From: Symsagittifera roscoffensis
Lineage: Eukaryota > Xenacoelomorpha > Acoela > Convolutidae
Assembly (NCBI RefSeq): GCF_963678635.1
Contig: NC_087067.1
Coordinates: forward strand, 2,604,001-2,668,000
Reading direction: 5' to 3'
DNA: 64,000 nt
In this document: positions 22,421 through 33,155 of the stretch, piece by piece
How the letters are laid out: each line of letters starts with the position of its first letter
Position numbering within the stretch: the stretch's first letter is position 1
Translations under genes and position numbers: made by a program
Notes under the pieces: generated by a model
Database searches by the model: none
What the model was told of the DNA's origin: nothing
The model's input: only the letters and a program-made list of their open reading frames with translations

Positions 22421-24082
22421 TCGAATTACATTTTCGTCTCAGGCTTATCATAATATTGTTAAAATTGATACATCAGCCCAAGGACTAGAACGTAACCTCC
22501 TCACGCCGGATCAGATTGCCAACGAGGACTGTAGCAGGGATCGCGCTAAGGTGGTTCTCAGAGGCAGCGCCAGCCCTACGATTACTCCTCGTTTTCAACC
22601 GATGTTTTCCCTAGACATCAATGTCGCGGACAGTGATCCTTACAAAGCGTTGGCTGAGTTCGCTCGGGCAGCGAACAAATGGTCACAGTACAAGCGCAAT
22701 CTCCCGGCGGACAGTGGCAAACGGGTCTTAAAAGAGCTGTCAAGTCATCATTCAGACCTTGCCCATTCGCTGAAGACAGGCCTTACACGTAACACTCTTA
22801 GTTTCTCGGATCACGGGCCCAGTTCTACGCCTCCGGCTCCAAATAATTCTCGAAAGTTGCCGGTTCAGCAATCTCGTAGTCCAACCAAAATAAGTAACTT
22901 GGAAAAACTTCTTTTTTCCGAACCTAGTCAAGTAGAGACATTCATCTAAACATTAACTCTTGTAATCAACTATTCAACTAACTAGAGTTAGAGTCTTTAG
23001 GAAAATTATAGATCGCCAATCCGGAAAACCTCTTCATAAGACTGCAAAGTTCAAGATTACTCAGGTTACCAATCATAATTATGTCACTGACAACGGGAAA
23101 CTTTACCGTAAAAATCATATTTGCCTTACGCCTAACTTTCGTTACAACATTTCATTCGGCCAAAACACACTAGGTGATCGTCTTCCTGCCTCATCCTCAA
23201 CCTCTCACAGTGCGGTCATAAGGGCAGCTACTAGGTATCAGCCAGTTATGTTGGATCAACGATCGAAGAATCCCAGCTTGTCTGACCCAATAGTATTTGA
23301 CCTTACAGCAGATTCGTCCAGTGAGGGCTCGCCTGGGTCAAACCACCTCCAAGTGGTCAGAGAATCTAACCCAGTCGGGAAACGCATCAAATTGCACAAG
23401 GATTCACCGCCGTTACGTTCGCTCATCCGACTAGTTCATCCGCTCAGCCGTCTAACATAGACAGTACAACCTCTTCGCCGCCTGCCGCCTCTGCTGCCAA
23501 GATTAATGGTTCCGGATGGTGTGTCTTCAGAGGGTCTTATTCAACCCTCACAGGGTGCGCTCTCGGAACCGCGTTCTTCATATCCGTCGTTGTCTCCTCC
23601 TGTTCAGCCAATGGTGGACAATTCAGAGGCGGTCAGGGCCTCTTCACGCAGTAAGAAACCCACCAAATTCTTCTGTGATTCCCTGCGTCACTCTATCAAG
23701 TTGGTAAAAGAGGCTCAAGTCAGCCAATCGCTCATCGGAGGGCCAACTCAGGATTCGCTCTCAGGAAGTGCTCCCTCTTTTCTGCCATCTCCACGGAAAA
23801 ACCCCTCATTAGAAACAGGCCCCATATTGACATAATGGAGGTGTCTCCTGCTTCCTTTGCAGACATTAGCAAACTCTTGATACAAAATGACTAGTGCCAG
23901 AACATAAATCTTTTCCAAACTCTGTTAACCTTTTTGTGCTATACATTTAGTTTCATATTCTTTATCACCAAGCATTTGTGTGGGATAGAGGTGCTATCAT
24001 GCTAATGCTTACCTTGGTGCCGTATATTTTTCTCAATACCAAATTTCGTAAAATTTTCCAAAATTTTTCCTCCCGCGGGGAA

Positions 24083-24413
24083 TGGCATGAGGCGACCTTC
24101 GGTACCTCGCTTTCAACATGTTCTTCTTGCAGCCACGCTGCAGCCTTATACTTATTAACGCTAATCAAGGTCACTGATGGGCCTATACTGAATGCCACGC
24201 TGTGCGTGGTCACTCTGTTGTTTTTTTTTTACTTCGCTGTTAGATGTATATTTAATTCTTGGGTTTCTTTTTCCTCAGTTAAAGTTCATACCGATAAAAA
24301 ATACTAAATTGATACTGAGTATCTAAACATTAACTCTTGTAATCAACTATTCAATTAATTTATCAATTTTTATCTGACTAAACAACTAAGTTTTGATTCG
24401 TTATTTCTCGGCA
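24083..24413 (+). repeat. 3' LTR of the truncated Gypsy element
   Basis: Direct-repeat partner of 19672-19967. A 35-base LTR piece (CTAAACATTAACTCTTGTAA onward) is also present inside the element at about 22947-22981. Confidence 0.8.
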
Positions 24414-25295
24414 AATGTCACACGCAGAGCACAAATATTCCGTTACTTTCGTTACGAAAGTCGGAACAAAAATATACAATTGTGAGCAAACAAAATTAGA
24501 TTACTCTGCGAATATTTAATTAAGCCAAAAAATCATTGAAAATCAATCGTAAGCGATTTGTTTTTCATTTTTTTGAGATGAGAATTTCAACGCACATAAA
24601 GTGTTTTCTACGTTTTAAAGTAAAGTTGGTAACGTGTTGTTCAAGTTTTTTTCAGCTTAACTTTGAATTTTGTTACTATTTTGATGTTACTTAACTTCTC
24701 ATTTTCGTTACATTTAAAAATTTTCTCATATTATTGGTAGAGTGTAAAACTGTTGGTGGACTGTTTTGCAAGGGATCGAGTGCCGAGAAAAAGGTATTTT
24801 TTGGCCAAAGTTTTCAAAAAATGGCACTTCTGACGGGGGGGGGGGGTAGGGGGATGGTTTAGGTATTTTAGGTGGCTCAGTTGGTTTAGATGGTCGGGGG
24901 CAAAAAAGGGCAAACACAGGGATTGGGGTTATAAGGGTGTAACTGGGGCAAACGTTAGGGGGGAGAAGTTAACGGAATTGTTTTGCAATTTGAGAAACTT
25001 TAGGTTTAGAAATCCAGCAGGCGGTACACTTGCTTTGCAAAATTTCTGCCTTACTCATTTGATACATGCAGAAACTCTTGCAAAATTTTGCCCGACGCGA
25101 AACAGAAAAGATAGTGGGAAAAGTCCTTTTTAGTTGGTTTTAATTTTTCTAAAATTTTTTCGATTATTTCATCAATTTTTTTTTGGGGGGGGGGGGGGGG
25201 GGGGGGGGTTAAAGGGCAATCTAAAGTCTCAGGGCTTCGACATGATACTAACACAGGTGCATGGGTTCTAGGCTGGAAATTTATTTCTGTTTCAG
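24414..25295. other. Receptor intron 1, last part
   Basis: AT-rich intron with G runs at 24836-24846 and 25184-25208. A fragment near 24780-24830 matches the inner part of the hAT-like MITE family. It ends in the acceptor TTATTTCTGTTTCAG before 25296. Confidence 0.6.
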
Positions 25296-25540
25296 TCATT
25301 CACTGGCCTGTTGACGCTGGTTCTCAACACTTACATCGTCTGTCTTTTCCTGTTTGCCAGGCAGTTCCGCAAACTAGAGTACTACCCTCTGGCGCTCAAC
25401 TCGTTCGTCGATATCTTCGGAAGTGGGCTCATCCCCCCAATCACAGAGTTCATGTTCGCAACCTACGAGTTCAACTATGAGAGGGGGCGCGATGCTTTTA
25501 CAGGATACTTTTTTCGATACTTCGGAGAACGCTACCAAAA
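25296..25540 (+). CDS. GPCR exon 2: TM1 to first extracellular loop
   Basis: Acceptor CTGTTTCAG, donor AA|GTGAGA at 25541, leaving a two-base codon start. It encodes residues 60-141: the rest of TM1 with N70 at position 1.50 (LVLNTYIV), a basic first inner loop (ARQFRK), TM2 with D98 at 2.50 and P106/P107 at its outer end, then a long first extracellular loop rich in Tyr, Phe and Arg. Phase and hydropathy fit exon 1 exactly. The loop is longer than usual for rhodopsin-class receptors. Confidence 0.9.
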
Positions 25541-26562
25541 GTGAGACAAAAACTTTTCGTATCGCGGTGATTTTTCGGAAGTTGCTCGGATCTCCGACTG
25601 TCTTTAAGCATGACTGAACTGCGTCGTGTAACCCGGTTTGAGATCCGCGTTTTAAATCAAATTTTTGTGGGTTTTCAAATAAATAGATTTTGATTTTTGT
25701 TTTTGTCAAACCTTCGTGAACTTAGTTCAAAAGAGACAGATTTTCACGAAAATGTTAGCAAATTGATACAACGTATTGATTGGTTTTTAAAAAGAACTTT
25801 TCACCCACAAGAACTCTTCTATTTCAAACCGATCTGGAAAAAAAAGATTCAGTAAAATTCTTCATTGTTCCGATATACCATAGGATGACAAAATGATTCA
25901 AAGCTTGAGTTTTAGTATTGTGATCCATTTGATATGAAAATTATTCGATTTTATTTCGCGATCAACTAAAACCGATCAAACCACATAAGCTCATGTTTAG
26001 TTACACATCGACGCTATGCAAATGATATGTCAATCTTGTGCTCGATCGGTTTTGGTTGAAAAACACTTTTTATTTTAAAACGGGCTTTCGTGCTACCTTT
26101 TCTGTCAATTATTATTTTACCACTTCAACTTTGGTTACTATTTTCGCTAGTCCAGGTTTTTGATATATTTCGAGTTAAAATGGCCTGAAAACAATCTAAT
26201 TTTGAGCTTGTTGTAATTTATTTTAGCACAAGGATACTTCACCCTATGTTTCAGCAACGGTCACAAATCAACTATTTTTGATTCCGTGTTACGAAGAAAA
26301 AGATAGAACACTTGTGATTACAAATTCTCCCTACAAATTCCTATGCTCTGACGAAAATGTTTCGAAGAAAATTTCTAAATTTTAGAACTATCAGAAAGAA
26401 ATTGATGGCCGATACTGTTGCCCTGAGATCAAAAATTGTTTTTTTTTTGTGATGATACTTTTTTCAAAATGTTTGGGTTTCGAAAATGCCCATTACGCCA
26501 ATTATGGATCATAAATGCGTGCTTTGAAGCTGACAATGTTCAGATGATTTATTCACAAAATA
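25541..26562. other. Receptor intron 2, first part
   Basis: AT-rich DNA with no gene or recurrent repeat that I can see. Confidence 0.5.
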
Positions 26563-26890
26563 CAGAGGTGCATCTAGGATTTTCTAGAGCGAGGGAATAT
26601 CAAACAAAAATTTAGATGGAACGAAATGATTTTCTGAGCTCTCCCAAATCACTTTTAGTCACTTTTAAGTCGCTTTTAGTCACCTTTTAGAATTTTTTTG
26701 ATAAAAAATTGCAATTTTTAGCGCACGCTCTGCTCTTAAGTTTATATTTATCGGCGGCACCAGAGGTGCCTTTAGAAGTTTTTAAAGGGCGGTCAGTCAA
26801 AAATGGTTGCCTTCGAAGAATATCAAAGGGTGTCCTTTTGGATAGGCAGGGGTCGAATCTCCGAGGGGGAGAGGTGTCCGCTTCTCACTG
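26563..26890. mobile_element. hAT-like MITE copy, decayed
   Basis: It starts CAGAGGTGCATCTAGG and runs through GCGCACGCTCTGC, a GGCGGCACCAGAGGTGCC palindrome, GGCAGGGGTCGAATCTC and a G-rich end. It shows the same landmark order as the other copies with more substitutions. Confidence 0.65.
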
Positions 26891-26970
26891 ACCTTAAACT
26901 TGCCCCATGGCATTATATGAACTGTTAAGTTTTTTACAGAGAACCGCTTTTGTGGCTGTGATTAAGAATA

Positions 26971-27186
26971 TGTTGTATAGAGTAATTTAGTTCATTTCGG
27001 AAGCTGTCAATCAAATGTTCACTCTCGGTGCTAGACTAATTGATTAGCAGGTGTTTGTCCTTGGAACAGTCTGTCACCCTTGGATACTGTTCTCAACCAC
27101 TCTCTATGCTAACTTTGTAAGATTAAGTTGACTATTTCTTGTATCGGAATTAACAATTAGACGACTATCGTTTTACCTTTTCAACA
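26971..27186 (+). repeat. 5' LTR (216 bp)
   Basis: Begins TGTTGTATAG and ends TTTTCAACA. It matches 32936-33151 except at two bases (C/A near 27004 and G/T near 27026). Its last base is the A of the gag ATG. Confidence 0.95.
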
Positions 27187-29462
27187 TGGCGCAGCCAGCA
27201 GTCTCAGGTGGGGGAAAGAATCCACTGGGCATCACGGGATTTTGGCCAGCGAAATGCACGGAACCGCCAATGATGTGGGAATTTTGGATTAACAGATTCC
27301 AATGGGGAATGGTCGCCAAGCACTCACTAAACCCGAAAAACTTTTACTACGCCGCGACTCTCACAGCCGCCCAAGTTACTGACTTGCCCGAGGAAGTAGA
27401 CGGAAAAAATCGACTGGAATCGGAACAAGTGCTGATTTCGAATCTGTATTTGTGTCTGGGGGAGAAAGGGCAGGACGAACTTCACAAAAGACGACCGCAT
27501 CTGGATCTCTCGACGATTCGTTACCCACGAATGTTAGACGCACTGGAAACGGAATTTAAGAAAGAAAGAAATGAGACATATGAGACATACCAACTTCTCT
27601 CTCGTAGGCAGTTTATCAATGAAAGTTTGGAGCAATTCCATTCCGTACTAAGCGGATTGGCGGCGCGGTGCAACTTTGGAACACTAGAGGACCGGATACT
27701 GAGAGACGTATTCATTGTCAACATGAATAACCGTGATGCACAAAAGGAACTATGCAGGTCGACGAAAACACCTGAGGAAGTGTACCGGATAGCTCTCTCG
27801 TACGAGAGGGGAAACAAGTATGCATCATCATATGTAGCCACGGGATCAGTGGGGGCCCAAGGATCGACATCAGGAGGCAGAGGGATCCAGATAAAATCGG
27901 AACCAGTCGGAATAATCCGTGGAGGTTATCGGAACAATCGTGCAAGGGGCCGATGCTCTTACCAAGGGCGAGGATCGAATCGAGGTAGAAACTTTCCCAA
28001 TAACAATAAATGCTATAACTGCGATCAACAAAATCTCACCAGGGAACATTTGGACAGATGCCCCGCAAAAAGCGTTACATGCAATTTTTGCCACAAAATT
28101 GGCCATTTCGAACGTACCTGTAGGGGGAAGCGTGGAAACCAGCGGGGACAGGGAGCCGTAGGAATGATACGGGAGAATGTTGACGATGGTCATCTGGAAA
28201 ACTCGGCGGATGAAGAAGCGTCACAACATGCAAGTTCCATTGGATGGGTTAATAAGAATCCAGTGGTGCACTCGTGGGACTCGAGCAGATCAGACGGGGA
28301 CTATATGGTCATGGCGATAAAACATAAGAAAGTCACAGAATTGAAAGTTGCTGGGGCACAATTGCTGATTAAAGTCAATGGGAAACCCACTCGAGTGTGG
28401 ATCGATAGCGGGTCTCCAATTTCGATCTTCACCATTGGGGAATTGCGGAAGACTTTGGGAACGTCAGGAGTAAAATTGGATAATCTTACGGAGGAGGACA
28501 ATGCTTTTCGGAATTATGGAAACAATCCACTACAGATGATTGGTACAATGGCGGTAACAATACAATCAAACGGCTGGAAGATACACGCGAGGATAAAAGT
28601 AATCGGAGGGAACCGACCATCAATAATTGGAAGAGATCTGATGCCCCAATTAGGACTCCAGTTGGTGCAACAATCACCAGGGGAACAGATAATGTCCATT
28701 GAAGAAGGCAACAAGGACGCACTGGAACCGGAGAGGGAGTTGGATTCATGGCAAACCTATTTCAGTAAGCAGTTTTCAAACCTTTTTAGCAGGGTAGGAA
28801 AAATAAGAAACTACAAAGTAGAAGCAGAACTTTTTGAAAACCTCACCCCAGTACAACAGAAGGGGCGTCGAGTTCCGATTTCGTTGCAAGAAAAATTGGA
28901 TGCTGAAATTGATAAACTATTGCAACAGGGTCATATCGAAAAACTAACACAATGCTCGGACAAATATTTTGTGTCCCCAATAGTAATAACAGTAAAAAAG
29001 GATGGGTCCGTGAAATTGGCACTCGAGTCGAGGGAATCAAATAAACAAGTGCATAAGAATAAGTATCAAATACCGAATATCGAGGAACTAATGGACACAG
29101 TTGGGCAAACGATTAGTGAGAAAAAACAGGGAGACATATATTTCACAACAATGGAATTAACATACGCATATGGCCAACTGCCATTAAACGCTGAAACGAG
29201 CGTACAGTGCAATTTTTCTCTCAATGGAGGCCGCTCGACGGGTACGTACCGGTTCAAGACCGGATTCTATGGTCTAACGACAAAGCCCGCGGAATTCCAA
29301 CGCGCAATGGATTGCATACTCGCCGAATACCCGCAGGCGCACGCGTTCATCGACGATTTTTTGGTTGTAACTAAGGGAACTGCGATAGACCATATAGCGA
29401 CGGTAGAGAAAAATTTAAAACTGGATCGTGAAAATATGTCCCTAAAATTAACAAAAATGTAA
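27186..29462 (+). CDS. Gag-protease-RT polyprotein, ends early
   Basis: 758 codons. Gag occupies about residues 1-270, ending in an Arg/Gly-rich stretch. Two zinc knuckles follow: C276-x2-C279-x8-H288-x3-C292 (unusual spacing) and a standard CCHC at 299-312. The aspartic protease has D407-S-G. RT has the FIDD box (721-724) and the TGTYRFKTGFYGLT region, but motif A reads FTTMELTYAYG with Glu657 where the catalytic Asp belongs. The ORF stops at 29460-29462, just after an A run, with homology continuing in another frame. The start codon spans the LTR/primer-site junction, so there is no leader between LTR and gag. Confidence 0.9.
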   Translation: MAQPAVSGGGKNPLGITGFWPAKCTEPPMMWEFWINRFQWGMVAKHSLNPKNFYYAATLTAAQVTDLPEEVDGKNRLESEQVLISNLYLCLGEKGQDELHKRRPHLDLSTIRYPRMLDALETEFKKERNETYETYQLLSRRQFINESLEQFHSVLSGLAARCNFGTLEDRILRDVFIVNMNNRDAQKELCRSTKTPEEVYRIALSYERGNKYASSYVATGSVGAQGSTSGGRGIQIKSEPVGIIRGGYRNNRARGRCSYQGRGSNRGRNFPNNNKCYNCDQQNLTREHLDRCPAKSVTCNFCHKIGHFERTCRGKRGNQRGQGAVGMIRENVDDGHLENSADEEASQHASSIGWVNKNPVVHSWDSSRSDGDYMVMAIKHKKVTELKVAGAQLLIKVNGKPTRVWIDSGSPISIFTIGELRKTLGTSGVKLDNLTEEDNAFRNYGNNPLQMIGTMAVTIQSNGWKIHARIKVIGGNRPSIIGRDLMPQLGLQLVQQSPGEQIMSIEEGNKDALEPERELDSWQTYFSKQFSNLFSRVGKIRNYKVEAELFENLTPVQQKGRRVPISLQEKLDAEIDKLLQQGHIEKLTQCSDKYFVSPIVITVKKDGSVKLALESRESNKQVHKNKYQIPNIEELMDTVGQTISEKKQGDIYFTTMELTYAYGQLPLNAETSVQCNFSLNGGRSTGTYRFKTGFYGLTTKPAEFQRAMDCILAEYPQAHAFIDDFLVVTKGTAIDHIATVEKNLKLDRENMSLKLTKM
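27187..27204 (+). other. Primer-binding site
   Basis: TGGCGCAGCCAGCAG directly follows the LTR. A TGG start complements the CCA end of a tRNA. I cannot name the tRNA. It is translated as the first residues of gag. Confidence 0.7.
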
Positions 29463-30432
29463 TTTCGCCCAACGAGAATGCGAATGGCTAGGCCTTAAAA
29501 TAACCCCGACTGGAATCACTCCATTGGTTAGGAAAACAGAACCAATAGAGGCGCTAACGCCGCCGCGGACATTGTCGCAATTAAAATCGTTCATGGGGTC
29601 AATCCACAGTCTGCACAAGTATCTACCGGCATTAGCCGAATCATCTGCGCCGCTGCAACCCCTACTAAGCAAAAGTAATGAATACATTTGGACACCTGAA
29701 TGCCAGAACGCGTTCAAAAATCTTAAGAAACAAGTTTCGAACATTGTTGAATTACGGCATTTTGATATCCACAAGGACATTCGTATAGTGTGCGATGCAA
29801 GCCATAACGGGCTCGGCGCGGTGTTGGAACAGTTAGGACCAGAAGGGTGGCGCCCAATTTCGTTTGCCTCGCGATATCTTAACGAAGCGGAAAAGAAATA
29901 GTCAACAAACGAATTTGAGATGTTGGCAGATGTGTGGGGGGCTAAATACTTTAGAAATTACATCCTAGGACGAAGTTTTTTGAACGTTACCGATCATAAA
30001 GCCCTAATATCCCTTTTGAATGGTAATAATAAGAAAAATAAAACGATGTTTAGCCGTTTAACACGCTGGTTAGATCGACTAATTCCCTTTGATTTTCGAA
30101 TTGAACATTAACCAGGGGCTAAAATTGGATTGGCGGACTACTTATCACGTCATCCAAGTAGAGAAGCAACGCCAATTAGTACGTATGATAATATGTTTAC
30201 GGTGGCAAAGATCAACCTAATTCGCACCGCTCTTGGCTTTAATACATCCAAGGGACACAATAAATCCAAGGGACCAATTTGTACAGCGGAAAGAAAGCAA
30301 TCTATAAATAGACTGGAAGTTTCTTCACGAAATGACTCGGTAGAGGGCGGAAAAACATGTAAGCGGAAATCAACCAATCAGATTCAAACACGTGGTTTGG
30401 CCGACGGCTACGCGAAATACGCACTGGATTAG
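29463..30432 (+). pseudogene. RT thumb and RNase H, with stops
   Basis: After the frameshift near 29452-29456 the element continues with the RT connection (LKSFMGSIHSLHKYLP) and RNase H: RIVCDASHNGLGAVLEQ, then after a TAG at 29899-29901 NEFEMLADVW and VTDHKALISL, then a TAA at 30108-30110 and LADYLSRHP. The acidic residues of RNase H are present, but the frame is cut by nonsense codons and ends at 30430-30432. Confidence 0.9.
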
Positions 30433-30512
30433 TTGGGGCTATTATTAAATCAGAACAAAGTTGTTCAAAATTATTAAAAACCAATTCTCAAATTTCAACA
30501 TCAAATATCAAA

Positions 30513-32654
30513 ATGGATCGAAGCATGCGTAAATGGCAGAAATTCCTTAAACAACATCCAAGTTTGAATATTAGTAGCGACGAAATTGAAGAATTGCCCC
30601 CAAATGTATCACTAGAGGCCGTTACCAAAGAAACAAGATCAATTCGCACTAACACAACTCTCTCGTTACCCTCGGCATTCAAAGGAGAAACAGTACCACC
30701 CGTGAACCCGAATCTATTATGTATGTCAATTAACCCTCGGAATTGCAAAATCGTTAACAAAGTTACTTCATTACCTGATCTGTTTAATCTAAAATTCATA
30801 GAATCGAATTATGTATCTGACCCCCAGCTGAGCGCTATTCGCGATCTCATTGTTACACAAGATCCTGAAATCCATGAAAAAATCACTGAAATGAACCGCT
30901 ATTATGCTCAATTCGTTAATGAATTTTCGGTGAAGGAAAACGTAGTCTGGATGGATGAAAAATTTGTATTTCCAATTGACCTTCAATCAGCAATTAATAA
31001 CCGAATCCATGCGTATCACCACGGAAAATCAAATATGTTCGATGCAGCAAAAGATGTCTGGTACCCTTATATTTACCGCTCAATAGCTTCCATTGCCGAA
31101 GGGTGTCCTGAATGTACCGCAGCTGGTAAGAATTTAAAAACGATAATAAAAAAAAAACAACTTGGAACTGTACCGGAACCAAAAGAACCAAATGAATCAG
31201 TCCAATTAGATTTTTGGGGCTCCATCAATTACTTAAATGAACCCCGAAAATATGTATTAGTGGCGGTCGACCGGTTTTCTCGTTGGCCATCGGCAATGGT
31301 ATGTGGAAATAATCGGTCAGATAAGATATTGAAGTTCTTGAAGAGCTATATAACAAACCATGGGGTGCCACGGAAAATTCACGTTGATCAGGGAACTAGT
31401 TTCATGTCAAAGGAGATTAAAGCTTTTTGTAATGAGGTGGGCATTGAAATCATTAAGTCACCAGTAAACGACCATCGAGCAACTGGGTGCGTCGAGCGTA
31501 CCATTGGCAGTCTTAAGAATTCTATCCTTACCTTCGCTCGAGAAAAGAATACCGAACCCTTGGAGAAAATGGTTGAACGGCCCCTTGGTGCTCTCAGATT
31601 CTCAAAAAATTCAACACTAAAAATCTCGCCTTTTGAAGCTCACCATGGCAGAGAAGCGAACACAGTTTTACGGAACCTTACTAAAAAGCCATCTCTTCAA
31701 AATCTGGATTGGTCACTGGATATAACAACGAAAATTGCTTGTTTAGATGCCGCCGATCCAAATGCGCCAGACATGCCTCGACCAGCCGATACAAACTGGA
31801 GTGTAAGATCAGACCTCGCATATGATATCAAAAACAGGACCCATGCACGACGACTTACAGAGGACCAATCCGCCAATCAACACGACGAACCGTCGATACT
31901 TAAAAGTGCAAACTCCAATGGACAACCGGGACCATCTGGATTGTTGTTCCAGCGAACTGGGAACAGAAACCTAAAAAGGTATAAACAACTTCACTCTAAA
32001 GTAAGATCCGAGAGTACACATACACTAACTTTAGATAATGGGGTTGTGCTTAGGAAATCGGGAGTGGCCACAAAGCCCAAACCAAAGAAATCGAAAGTTG
32101 CAGCTAAATCCGTATTACCGGTACCATCGAGTGGAGTGAAAAAGCGAGCAACTCACCCAGGGTTACCACCGCCGACTCCGCGCGAAGTTAAAGAACGATT
32201 GACAAAACGAATTGCGGAAAAACAACGGGAAAGAATCGGGCGCCGATTTGAGAATAGTGGCTCTGAATCGGAAGACAGCGAAGACTTGCCGATTATCTCG
32301 GTAAAACGGGCTAAGCAGTCATTAACTACCACCCCCAATGCACCTATAGAACGATTAGCAACAGCAATAACAGACGTCGATGTTGGAAGTGACCAGGACA
32401 CCATTCCGGCACGAGGCGGTGAGTTGGATCATCATCATCCAAGGGACCAAGGAACGTCCAATCCAGGGGACCAGTCGAAATCTACCACCACCAGTAAGAA
32501 GAAGGGAGCCTCATCAAAGAAAGCCAGGCTGGTTTCATACAGCAGCCAGGGTGATAGCCAGGACGAGACCTCATCCACGACGTCTAGAAGAAGCGGGCGC
32601 AAGAGAACTGCGGTCACCAAGATGAGGGGCGTAATGATTGACTTCATCAATTAA
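30513..32654 (+). CDS. Integrase ORF with long basic tail
   Basis: 713 codons from an ATG at 30513. The zinc-binding domain has H166, H170, C198 and C201. The catalytic core has D233 (QLDFWG), D292 (HVDQGTS) and E328 (CVERT), with exactly 35 residues between the last two, the D,D35E signature. About 350 C-terminal residues follow, rich in Ser, Lys, Arg, Asp and Glu with clustered KKxK and RRSGRKR motifs, which may bind chromatin or nucleic acid. No chromodomain is recognised. In many Gypsy elements integrase is fused to RT; here it has its own start after a non-coding 80 bp, either a decayed fusion or a real second ORF. Confidence 0.9.
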   Translation: MDRSMRKWQKFLKQHPSLNISSDEIEELPPNVSLEAVTKETRSIRTNTTLSLPSAFKGETVPPVNPNLLCMSINPRNCKIVNKVTSLPDLFNLKFIESNYVSDPQLSAIRDLIVTQDPEIHEKITEMNRYYAQFVNEFSVKENVVWMDEKFVFPIDLQSAINNRIHAYHHGKSNMFDAAKDVWYPYIYRSIASIAEGCPECTAAGKNLKTIIKKKQLGTVPEPKEPNESVQLDFWGSINYLNEPRKYVLVAVDRFSRWPSAMVCGNNRSDKILKFLKSYITNHGVPRKIHVDQGTSFMSKEIKAFCNEVGIEIIKSPVNDHRATGCVERTIGSLKNSILTFAREKNTEPLEKMVERPLGALRFSKNSTLKISPFEAHHGREANTVLRNLTKKPSLQNLDWSLDITTKIACLDAADPNAPDMPRPADTNWSVRSDLAYDIKNRTHARRLTEDQSANQHDEPSILKSANSNGQPGPSGLLFQRTGNRNLKRYKQLHSKVRSESTHTLTLDNGVVLRKSGVATKPKPKKSKVAAKSVLPVPSSGVKKRATHPGLPPPTPREVKERLTKRIAEKQRERIGRRFENSGSESEDSEDLPIISVKRAKQSLTTTPNAPIERLATAITDVDVGSDQDTIPARGGELDHHHPRDQGTSNPGDQSKSTTTSKKKGASSKKARLVSYSSQGDSQDETSSTTSRRSGRKRTAVTKMRGVMIDFIN

Positions 32655-32921
32655 AACAAGGAAGGAAACGAGTGACCTACAACATCTAGTAAAACTTTCG
32701 CTCAAACTGCTCTAACCCAGGGAGAGGGTGGGTCATTAGTGACTTAAAACTCAATTGGTATCACTGCTCAGTGATCTTTTAGTTGTTAAAAATTTGTCAT
32801 TATTAAAGTCTAAATTGTATCCAAACATGAAGCTAGTAATTCTTTTCAACCATTCATGATCAATCATTTCAGTCATTTAAAATCAACAGGTGAAATCATT
32901 TCTATTCAACTAAGGTTTCAT

Positions 32922-32935
32922 TATCGAAGGGGAAG
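32922..32935 (+). other. Polypurine tract
   Basis: GAAGGGGAAG directly precedes the 3' LTR, as expected for plus-strand priming. Confidence 0.8.
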
Positions 32936-33151
32936 TGTTGTATAGAGTAATTTAGTTCATTTCGGAAGATGTCAATCAAATGTTCACTCTCTGTGCTAGA
33001 CTAATTGATTAGCAGGTGTTTGTCCTTGGAACAGTCTGTCACCCTTGGATACTGTTCTCAACCACTCTCTATGCTAACTTTGTAAGATTAAGTTGACTAT
33101 TTCTTGTATCGGAATTAACAATTAGACGACTATCGTTTTACCTTTTCAACA
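32936..33151 (+). repeat. 3' LTR (216 bp)
   Basis: Same length as 26971-27186 with two mismatches. It is followed by AATAAAAGG, the first four bases repeating the 5' flank. Confidence 0.95.
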
Positions 33152-33155
33152 AATA

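Larger units (their letters stand above)
19672..24413 (+). mobile_element. Ty3/Gypsy element, gag and most of RT deleted
   Basis: Related LTR copies (about 19672-19967 and 24083-24413, starting TGTCATGAGGC and TGGCATGAGGC, ending CTCGGCA) enclose only the 3' end of reverse transcriptase, RNase H, integrase and a long C-terminal region. Gag, protease and the RT catalytic core are missing: the 5' LTR passes almost straight into the RT thumb. The rest is broken by stops and frameshifts. No target duplication is clear. It lies in receptor intron 1, in the receptor's orientation. Confidence 0.85.
26971..33151 (+). mobile_element. Ty3/Gypsy LTR retrotransposon, young but inactivated
   Basis: A 6.2-kb element with 216-bp LTRs that differ at two positions by my count, flanked by AATA on both sides (26967-26970 and 33152-33155). 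Order: LTR, primer-binding site, gag-protease-RT ORF, RNase H, integrase ORF, polypurine tract, LTR. That gene order is Ty3/Gypsy. It is inserted in receptor intron 2 in the sense orientation. One frameshift and nonsense codons lie in RT/RNase H, and a catalytic RT residue is changed, so this copy cannot be autonomous despite its near-identical LTRs. Confidence 0.95.

Noticed and set aside
27521-28749. Minus-strand ORFs of 60-107 codons
   Set aside because: They are shadows of the gag-pol ORF on the other strand.
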